From the NCBI GenBank assembly GCA_026707185.1, contig JAPOXI010000034.1, forward strand, positions 1 through 13,512: a stretch of DNA of 13,512 nucleotides, read 5' to 3'. A program made the translations under genes and the position numbers. Positions 7,539 to 13,512 of the stretch are shown here, piece after piece. Source of the DNA: Chloroflexota bacterium (lineage in GTDB: Bacteria > Chloroflexota > UBA11872). Each line of letters opens with the position of its first letter. Positions within the stretch are counted from its first letter, which is position 1. The notes beneath the pieces are model-generated. The model saw only the letters and a list, made by a program, of their open reading frames with translations, made no database searches and was not told the origin of the DNA.

Positions 7539-7586
7539 TTGCGGCGACATCGGGCATAGTGTACACTACTGGTGGACTACGAGCAA
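7539..7586. promoter_or_regulatory. Symmetric, possibly bidirectional promoter/operator centred on TAGTGTACACTA
   Basis: TAGTGTACACTA (7557-7568) is a perfect 12-bp palindrome. Each strand reads TACACT as a -10-like hexamer (7562-7567 on plus, 7563-7558 on minus). Each has a TTGC-beginning hexamer exactly 17 bases upstream: TTGCGG at 7539-7544 on plus and TTGCTC at 7586-7581 on minus. The leftward direction would serve the acetyltransferase gene with a leader of about 380 bases. The -35 matches are only partial, so a plain dimeric-regulator operator is the alternative. Confidence 0.35.
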
Positions 7587-7808
7587 GGCAGGTGCCCGTC
7601 CGCGGTCGGCGAGGGGGACGGGAGTCAGGTTTGCCGGCAGTCGGGAATGCTGAGGTCTTCGCGATCCGCCAGGCGCACCGCGGGTGGGATGCAGCCGGTT
7701 TGCGGATTGCGGCCAAGTGAAAGGAGGCCAGATCCAGTCGCAGCCGGTGGGCATCATCGAAGCGGCCGAGGTGGTCGGCTACGCCGTGCCTGAGCCCAAG
7801 GGGCTGAA

Positions 7809-10601
7809 TCATGCCGGTGGGGTGGTGCGGCCGTCGTTGTAGCCCCAGCATTCGGCGGTGCCGTCAAGCCGCAGGCCGCAACTGTAGTTACTACCCGCGA
7901 CGACGGAGGCGAACGGGCCAGCCGGCGGGGAGGACTGGCTCTCGTCGTTCCGACCCCAGCAGTCCACGGATCCATCGGGTCGAACGCCGCAGGTGTGTCC
8001 CGAACCGGCGCTGATCGAGAGAAACTCGCCGGGCGGCGGTGTGGCCTGGCCATGCCGGTTGGATCCCCAGCACACGCCACGTGCATCAGCGCGAACGCCG
8101 CAGGCGTGATCGCTCCCCATGCTGAAGGATGCGAAGACTCCGGGCGGTGACCGCGCGAGTTCGTCACCGCCTCCACCGCGGCAGAGCACGACTCCATTCG
8201 TGCGAATGCCACAGACTGACCCCGACGCGATGTCGATTGCAATAAACGATCCCGGCAGAACCGCGGCGCTGAAGTCAGGATTGGTGGAGATGCACTCGAC
8301 GGCGCCGTTGGAGTGCAGGCCGCATACCTGGCTTCCCGCAACACCAACGCTAGTGAACGTCCCCGCCGGCGGAGTTATGGGGCCGTAGCGGTGACGCCCC
8401 CAGCAAGTGATGCTTCCGTCAAGACGGACCCCGCACGAGTAATCGAACCCAATGCTGAGCGCTGAAAACCGGTCGGGCGGCGGCGACTGCGTACCGGAAA
8501 TCCAGCGGCCCCAACAGACCACCGACGCGTCGGTGCGGACACCGCAGGCGTGAGCCTGACCGGCGCTGACCGAAACGAACGAGCCCGGCGGCGTATCGGT
8601 CTGATCAAATGCATTCGAGCCCCAGCAGGTGACGGTCCCGTCCTTACGGACTCCGCAGGCATGGTCGTGACCGGCGCTGACCGATGCAAAGACTCCAGCG
8701 GGCGGTGAGGCCTGGCCGTCGGCGTTGTAGCCCCAGCACTCAAGAGCGCCGCTAGATCGGACGCCGCAGGTATAGCCATAGCCGGCGCTGACTGAAGAAA
8801 AGGTGCCCGCGGGAGGTCGTGCCTGACCGGAATCCTCGCGAAAGTGCTCATTCGATCCCCAGCACGCAAGTGTGGCGTCAGGACGCAGGCCGCAACCGTG
8901 CGAATCGCCGACGCTGACCGACGTGAAGGCACCGGACGGCGGTGAGAAGTCCTTTCCCCAGCAGGCAATGGTGTGGTCAGCGCGAATACCGCAGGACCGG
9001 TTGTGGCCGGTGCTGACCGCCCGAAAGGCGCCGGACGGCGGCGCGGTCTGGCCGTAATCGCGAAGCCCCCAGCAGGCCACGCTCCCGTCGGAACGCACCC
9101 CGCAGCTGTGCCACCTCCCGACGCTGATGGAGGAGAAGTTACCGGCGGGAGGCGTAGCCAGGCCCTTGTAGTTTGACCCCCAACAGATGATGGCGCCGTC
9201 GGTTTGGATCGCACAGGAATGTCCCCAGGAGTCACTGACCGCGACGAATGTTCCCGGCGGCGCGAACGGCTGGCGGTCCATGCCGTCGCCCCAGCAATCA
9301 AGCGTGCCGTCGGGCCGAATCCCGCATGCATGGGCAAAGCCGGTGGCGAGGGACGTGAATGAACCGCCAGGCGGAGTTGTCCTGCCGTCGTCGTAGCCCC
9401 AGCACGCGATCTCGCCACCTACTCGAAGACCGCAGGAGTGAAAGTCGCCCACCGTCACCGATTGAAACGCGCCGAGAGGGGCCGTGGATTGCCCGGCTCG
9501 ATCCAGATTCCGGCAGGCAATGGTTCGGTCTGAACGCACGCCGCACGTATGGAGGTCGCCGACGCTTATGGACTGGAAGACGCCGGGCAGAATCCGCATG
9601 CCGCTCGGATTGCCCCAGCAGGTCATCGTTCCGTCCGTACGTAGACCGCACGGGTAGCTCAGGCCTGCGCTCAGGGCAATGAACGAGCCCTCCGGCGACG
9701 GGGCTTGACCACGGTAGATGTCACCCCAACATTCGACGGAAGCGTCCGGCCGAATCCCGCAGCTGTATCGGAAGCCGGGACTCAATGCAGTGAACCGGCC
9801 GAACGGGGGCGTGGACTGACCGTTCTCGTTGCTACCCCAGCACGCAGCGGTGCCGTCGGTGCGAACCCCGCACGTATGCCAGCTGCCGGCGCTCACGGAT
9901 TGAAACGCACCTGGCGGCGCTTCCGACTGACCGAACCTATTGCCTCCCCAACATGCAACGGTCCCATCCGTACGCAGGCCACAGAAGTGGACGGACCCAC
10001 CGCTGATTGCGGTAAACGTCCCCGTCGGGGGATCGGCCTCACCTCTGTAGGGCCTGACGCTGTCGGTACTGCTGCCCCAGCAGGCGACGGTGCGATTGGT
10101 GCGGATGCCGCAGGTGTGGCGACTGCCAGCGGCAACGGCGAGCCAGCGGGTGGCGGGTTGGGGGCCGCCGAAGGCCCAGGCGAAGAGGTTGCGGACGTCG
10201 GCGCGGTGGTCGCGCTGGCAGGCGGATTCGGCGGCGGGGCCGGGGCCGAAGGCGCGCTGGTAGATCTGGACGTTGCCGGTGTTGCCGAGGTGGGCTTCGA
10301 CGATGTCGTTGAGGGCGACGCAGGTGGAGGGCCAGGGGGTGGGGGCGATGGGGCCGGCGGCGCCTTCGTCAAAGGCCCAGGCGAAGACGGCGCGGACGTC
10401 GTCGCCATGGTCTGACTGGCAGGCCTGCTCGGCTTGCTCGCCGAAGACCCGCTGGTAGATGCCGACGTTGCCGTGGTTGCCGAGGTGGGCTTCGACGATG
10501 TCGTTGAGGGTGACGCAGGCGGTGGGCCACTGGGCGAGGGCGGGAGAGGCGAAGGCGAGGGCTGCCAAGAGCGCCACGGCCAGCAATGCGGTCAGGCGCA
10601 T
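7809..10601 (-). CDS. Secreted RCC1-repeat protein with twin N-terminal module and 21 propeller blades
   Basis: This 930-residue exported protein has a signal peptide (1-23, cut likely after ASPALA). Two copies of an unrecognised module follow (25-77 and 90-144: C-x-x-LNDIVEAHLGN-x-GNV-x-IYQR-x-F ... ACQ-x-DH ... FAWAF), then 21 RCC1-type repeats (153-930). A typical blade is F-x-S-V-S-A-G-x-x-H-x-CGVRTDGTVACWG-x(12)-PP-x-G-x, 33-43 residues long. Twenty-one blades equal three seven-bladed propellers (about 153-414, 415-674, 675-930). Every blade keeps a C-x9-C pair, even blades 6, 17 and 18 that have lost the 'CWG' motif, which suggests one disulfide per blade in an oxidising compartment. 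RCC1 propellers bind proteins, and the secreted Streptomyces BLIP-II inhibitor has this fold. The partner here is unknown. The gene follows its broken paralog by 70 bases. The ATG at 10601 has only a weak AGG before it but gives an ideal signal peptide. Confidence 0.88.
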   Translation of the reverse strand: MRLTALLAVALLAALAFASPALAQWPTACVTLNDIVEAHLGNHGNVGIYQRVFGEQAEQACQSDHGDDVRAVFAWAFDEGAAGPIAPTPWPSTCVALNDIVEAHLGNTGNVQIYQRAFGPGPAAESACQRDHRADVRNLFAWAFGGPQPATRWLAVAAGSRHTCGIRTNRTVACWGSSTDSVRPYRGEADPPTGTFTAISGGSVHFCGLRTDGTVACWGGNRFGQSEAPPGAFQSVSAGSWHTCGVRTDGTAACWGSNENGQSTPPFGRFTALSPGFRYSCGIRPDASVECWGDIYRGQAPSPEGSFIALSAGLSYPCGLRTDGTMTCWGNPSGMRILPGVFQSISVGDLHTCGVRSDRTIACRNLDRAGQSTAPLGAFQSVTVGDFHSCGLRVGGEIACWGYDDGRTTPPGGSFTSLATGFAHACGIRPDGTLDCWGDGMDRQPFAPPGTFVAVSDSWGHSCAIQTDGAIICWGSNYKGLATPPAGNFSSISVGRWHSCGVRSDGSVACWGLRDYGQTAPPSGAFRAVSTGHNRSCGIRADHTIACWGKDFSPPSGAFTSVSVGDSHGCGLRPDATLACWGSNEHFREDSGQARPPAGTFSSVSAGYGYTCGVRSSGALECWGYNADGQASPPAGVFASVSAGHDHACGVRKDGTVTCWGSNAFDQTDTPPGSFVSVSAGQAHACGVRTDASVVCWGRWISGTQSPPPDRFSALSIGFDYSCGVRLDGSITCWGRHRYGPITPPAGTFTSVGVAGSQVCGLHSNGAVECISTNPDFSAAVLPGSFIAIDIASGSVCGIRTNGVVLCRGGGGDELARSPPGVFASFSMGSDHACGVRADARGVCWGSNRHGQATPPPGEFLSISAGSGHTCGVRPDGSVDCWGRNDESQSSPPAGPFASVVAGSNYSCGLRLDGTAECWGYNDGRTTPPA
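7812..10145 (-). repeat. Array of 21 RCC1 blades (intact copy)
   Basis: Blades of 33-43 residues, mostly 37 (111 bases), follow one another without linkers to the last codon before the stop. Blades 7 and 21 both contain CWGY-x-DGRTTPP, marking ends of propeller 1 and propeller 3. Blades 1 (43 residues), 11 (33) and 12 (42) differ most from the standard length. Confidence 0.85.
10170..10529 (-). repeat. Two tandem copies of the N-terminal LNDIVEAHLGN module (intact gene)
   Basis: Copy 1 is encoded at 10371-10529 and copy 2 at 10170-10334. They share WP-x-x-C, LNDIVEAHLGN, GNV-x-IYQR-x-FG, AC-Q-x-DH and FAWAF, with two cysteines each. A 33-base stretch that encodes the HLGN region is identical in both (10477-10509 and 10282-10314). 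I do not recognise the module as a named domain. Confidence 0.7.
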
Positions 10602-13205
10602 TGGCCTACTTGGCAGTCTGTTTCATCGAGTCACGCGGCGAAGGGATTCGCAATGACCGGGCTATTGGCGGTCATGCCGGCGGGGTGGTGCGGCCGTCGT
10701 CGTAGCCCCAGCACTCGGCGGTGCCGTTGGGGCGGAGGCCGCAGCGGAAGTTGTCGCCGACGGTGACGACTGTGAAGGGACCGGGCGGCGGGGTTGACTC
10801 GCCTTCGTCGTTCACGCCCCAGCAGGCGAAGAGGCCAACCTAGCGCAGGCCGCAGGTGTGGCAGAAGCCGGCGCTGAGCGCGGTGAAGGTCCCGGACGGC
10901 GCGGCGGTGCGGCCGAAAGCGCTGGCGCCCCAGCAGGCGACAGTTCCGTCCACGCGCACGCCGCAGGTGTGGTTGTCGCCGGCGACCACGGTTGTGAAGG
11001 CGCCGGGCGGCGGCTGAGTCTTGCCGCCTTCGCTGTCACCCCAGCAGGCGACGGCGCCGTTGGTACGGAGGCCGCAGGCGTGATCCCAGCCCGCGCTGAC
11101 CAGGTTGAACGTTCCGGGCGGAGGCGAGGCCTTGTTATCCCAGTTGGAGCCCCAGCACTCGACCGTGCCCTCAGTGCGAACGCCGCAGGTGAAGCCAAAA
11201 CCAAGGCCACCGACACTGACGGACCTGAAAGTGCCAGTCGGTGGCGAGATTTCGCCGTCGTCGTTTTCGCCCCAGCAGGCAACGGTGCCGTCGGGACGGA
11301 TTCCGCAACTGTGGCTGCCGCCGTGACTTATGGAAGCAAATGGGACTGGCGGCGGGGACGGGACGCCGAATCTGCCGCGGCCCCAGCAGAGCAAGGCCCC
11401 GTCGGCGCGAACGCCGCAGGTTCGGGCCTCGCCAGCGTTGAGCGTGACGAACGCGCCTGGCGGCGGGGAGGATTGGGCGAGGGTGTCGGACCCCCAGCAC
11501 GTGATGGAACCGTCGGCTCGCACGCCGCAGGTGTGATCGTGGCCGGCGCTGACGGCCAAGAAAACGCCGCTGGGAGGTGAAGCCTGCTCGTCCATGTCGT
11601 AGCCCCAGCACTCGACCCCGCCGCCGGTTCGAACTCCGCAACTGTGTCCGCCGCCAGCACTGACGGCGAGGAAGGTGCCGGACGGCGGTTTGGACTGACC
11701 CGTGACTTCGCCTCGGAAGTTGTTGAGTCCCCAACAGGCGAGGGTTGAGTCAGACCGCAGGCCGCAGTTGTGCCAGGGGCCGACGCTGAGGGCAACGAAA
11801 GCGCCGGCCGGCGGGGAGACTTGACCGGTACCGTCGGATCCCCAGCAGGCGATCGTCCCGTCGGAGCGCACCCCGCAACTGTGCCTGTCGCCGGCTCCGA
11901 CCGACGTGAAGCGGCCCGACGGCGTTTGCGTCTGGCCGTATTCGTCCCGGCCCCAGCAGGTAACGGATCCATCAACGCGAAGGCCGCAGAAGTGCGACTT
12001 GCCAACGCTCACCGAGGTGAACGGTCCAGGCGGGAGCGGGTCGCTCGATCCCCAACATTGGACGGCGCCGTCGGTGCGGACCGCGCAGATGTCCGAGACG
12101 TTGGCGCTAACCGTTGTGAACTGGCCGGGCGGCGTAAACGGCTGATCGCCCAGCCGGCTGCCCCAGCAGTCGACCAGGCCGTCGGGACGGATTCCGCAAA
12201 CACGCCTGTCGGCGGCGTGGAGCGCGCTGAAGGCACCGGGGAGCGGCGACGCTCGGCCGTCGTCGTAACCCCAGCAGACGATTTGGCCAGTGACCTGGAG
12301 GCCGCAGGCGTGGGCCTCGCCGGACGTGACGGCCTGGAAGGCTCCGGTGGGGGTTATGGAGTTCCGGATTCGCGTGTGTCCGCCGCAGTCGAGCGTCTGG
12401 TCGGCGCGAACGCGGCAGGTGCCGAATCCGCCGATGTCGATTGAGCGGGACTGGTCTGGGAGCTCTCGATGTTCTTCAGCGAATCCCCAGCAGATCCCGG
12501 AACCGACAGAGCGAAGCGCGCAGGCGGTTCTGGAGCCAGAGATCACAGACGTGAACGTGCCTTCCGGCGGGGACGCAAGCCTGGCCTCGAATCCTTCATC
12601 ACCCCAGCAGGCGAGGGTGCCGTTGGTGCGCACGCCGCAGGTGAAGCGGCTGGCGGCGCTGACATCAATGAAGTCACCCGGCGGCGGCGTGGATTCGCCT
12701 TCCCTGTTGTCTCCCCAACAGGCAACGGCGCCGCCGGTGCGAACACCGCACGAGTGGAAGTCTCCAGCGCTGACGGACTGAAACGTACCCGCAGGTGCAT
12801 CCGTCTGACCGTACCAGTTGAATCCCCAGCAGACGATGGTGCGGTCCGAACGCACGCCGCACGTATGTGCGGAACCGGCGCTGATGGCGGTGAAGGTTCC
12901 AGCCGGAGGGTCGGCCTGGCCCCGGACGGTGCCGTAGCCGTTGGTATTGCTGCCCCAGCAGGCGACGGTGTGGTTGGTGCGGATGCCGCAGGTGTGGCGG
13001 GCGCCGGCGTCGACGGCGAGCCAGCGGGTGGCGGGTTGGGGGCCGTCGAAGGCCCAGGCGAAGAGGCCGCGGACATCCTGACGGTGGTCGCGCTGGCAGG
13101 CGGATTCGGCGGCGGGGCCGGGGCCGAAGGCGCGCTGGTAGATCTGGACGTTGCCGGTGTTGCCGAGGTGGGCTTCGACGATGTCGTTGAGGGCGACGCA
13201 GGTGG
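10204..13205. repeat. 124-base block identical between the two RCC1 genes (10204-10327 and 13082-13205)
   Basis: Bases 10204-10327 and 13082-13205 are the same at every position and encode most of the second N-terminal module. Close similarity continues on both sides, while the propeller parts of the two genes have diverged strongly. Confidence 0.8.
10675..13023 (-). repeat. Array of 21 RCC1 blades (broken copy)
   Basis: Blade for blade it matches the intact array. Blades 1, 5, 7 and 12 have the same unusual lengths (43, 35, 36 and 42 residues) in both genes. All 21 blades keep the C-x9-C pair, including blade 20, which contains the stop codon. Blades 5 and 6 are the most degenerate. Confidence 0.8.
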
Positions 13206-13408
13206 CGGGCCAGGGGGTGGGGGCGATGGGGCCGGCGGATTCGCCGTCGAAAGCCCAGGCGAAGACGGCGCGGACGTCGTCGCGATGGTCGGATTGGCAA
13301 GGCGGCTTCGGCGCCCGCGTCAAAGGTGCGCTGGTAGATGCCGACGTTGGCGTGGTTGCCGAGGTGGGCTTCGACGATGTCGTTGAGGTCGACGCAGGCG
13401 GTGGGCCA
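13048..13408 (-). repeat. Two tandem N-terminal modules in the broken copy
   Basis: Module 1 is at 13249-13408 and contains the frameshift. Module 2 is at 13048-13212. The 33-base core shared with the intact gene recurs at 13356-13388 and 13160-13192, giving four identical cores in the window. Confidence 0.7.
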
Positions 13409-13489
13409 CTGGGCGAGGGCGGAGGAGGCGAAGGCGAGGACGGCGGCGAAGGCGACTAGCAGGACGCGGAGGTGGCGTACCCAGGCGAA

Positions 13490-13496
13490 TCCTCCC
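13490..13496 (-). promoter_or_regulatory. Shine-Dalgarno GGGAGGA in front of a non-start GTA codon
   Basis: GGGAGGA on the minus strand stands 9 bases before the GTA at 13478-13480. That is the exact position that aligns with the intact paralog's ATG, which suggests that a former GTG or ATG start has been lost. Confidence 0.4.
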
Positions 13497-13512
13497 GACG
13501 CGCCAGGTTGGC

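Larger units (their letters stand above)
7171..7808. other. GC-rich gap without a convincing gene
   Basis: About 640 bp lie between the acetyltransferase start and the end of the RCC1 gene. The open frames in it are Pro/Arg/Ala-rich low-complexity peptides with no recognisable domain. One minus-strand frame (7550-7167) overlaps the acetyltransferase start as ATGA, but its composition (strings of P, R and A) argues against a gene. Supported signals are the A/T-rich palindrome at 7323-7346 and the symmetric promoter-like element around 7539-7586. Confidence 0.5.
10672..13512 (-). pseudogene. Broken paralog of the secreted 21-blade RCC1 protein
   Basis: Read through its defects, this copy has the same layout as the intact gene. 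A signal-like segment (13480-13412, VLAFASSALA) leads to module 1 (13249-13408), module 2 (13048-13212) and 21 blades (10675-13023), ending with the same residues CWGYDDGRTTPPA and TGA (10672-10674). Three lesions interrupt it. The codon aligned with the sister's ATG is GTA (13478-13480), although a GGGAGGA lies 9 bases before it. One extra base in the AA at 13299-13300 shifts the frame inside module 1, and removing it restores ACQSDH. A TAG (10840-10842) stops translation in blade 20, after which the frame continues with FACWG and a full blade 21. The longest uninterrupted frame (10840-13323) lacks a signal peptide. The frame upstream of GTA stays open to the window edge, so a start beyond the window cannot be excluded. 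Sequencing error could explain one lesion but hardly all three. Confidence 0.75.

Noticed and set aside
7167..7550. Minus-strand frame of 127 codons that overlaps the acetyltransferase start as ATGA and follows the promoter-like dyad
   Set aside because: The position is tempting, but the peptide is a Pro/Arg/Ala/Ser string with no recognisable domain, and other frames in the gap are equally open because of the GC content.
12469..13386. Long plus-strand frame of 305 codons opposite the right RCC1 gene, with similar ones at 9705-10415, 10858-11580 and 11770-12444
   Set aside because: They are Gly/Ala/Arg-rich mirror images of the RCC1 repeats. The minus strand shows the ordered CGxR...CWG blades, and a repeat array with high GC naturally leaves the opposite strand open.
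7809..13512. A CRISPR-like or satellite array suggested by regular spacing of about 111 bases
   Set aside because: The period equals a 37-residue RCC1 blade, units are diverged in codon-like fashion, and there are no identical direct repeats with unique spacers.

Overview
The window looks like a piece of a GC-rich bacterial chromosome. The coding third positions are dominated by G and C, genes lie on both strands with short gaps, and there are no introns, rRNA or tRNA genes, insertion sequences or phage genes that I can see. The mixture suggests an environmental bacterium, perhaps Chloroflexota (Dehalococcoidia/SAR202-like) or Actinobacteria-like. It includes secreted RCC1-type propellers with 'CWG' motifs, a eukaryote-like flotillin beside a protease-type NfeD, and an NCS2 permease with a soluble tail. 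This placement is an inference from family memory and is weak.

Left part (1-3259). The 3' part of an alpha/beta-hydrolase gene (+) runs in from the left edge. It converges, with a 14-bp gap, on a long minus-strand gene for a divergent nucleobase-type (NCS2) transporter that has a fused cytoplasmic domain. Upstream of the transporter lies about 0.8 kb without a believable gene. That gap is less GC-rich and holds several small repeats and, at its right end, a TATAAT promoter element.

Middle (3260-7170). A two-gene plus-strand unit encodes a membrane-bound ClpP-class serine protease of the NfeD family and a flotillin, the classic membrane-microdomain pairing. Convergent to it is a minus-strand aminoglycoside N3-acetyltransferase-family gene.

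Gap (7171-7808). This very GC-rich stretch has no convincing gene. It contains a perfect A/T-rich 24-bp palindrome and a symmetric promoter-like dyad centred on TAGTGTACACTA.

Right part (7809-13512, minus strand). Two tandem paralogous genes encode large secreted RCC1-repeat proteins. Each has a signal peptide, two copies of an unrecognised 'LNDIVEAHLGN' module, and exactly 21 RCC1 blades (3 x 7), every blade carrying a C-x9-C cysteine pair. The left copy (7809-10601) is intact. The right copy is broken in three places: a GTA where the start codon should be, a one-base insertion after the signal peptide region, and an in-frame TAG in blade 20. Apart from these lesions it aligns with its sister blade for blade. 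A 124-base block is identical between the two copies, although the propellers have diverged widely, which suggests gene conversion. This secreted 21-blade, cysteine-paired protein pair is the most unusual system in the window.
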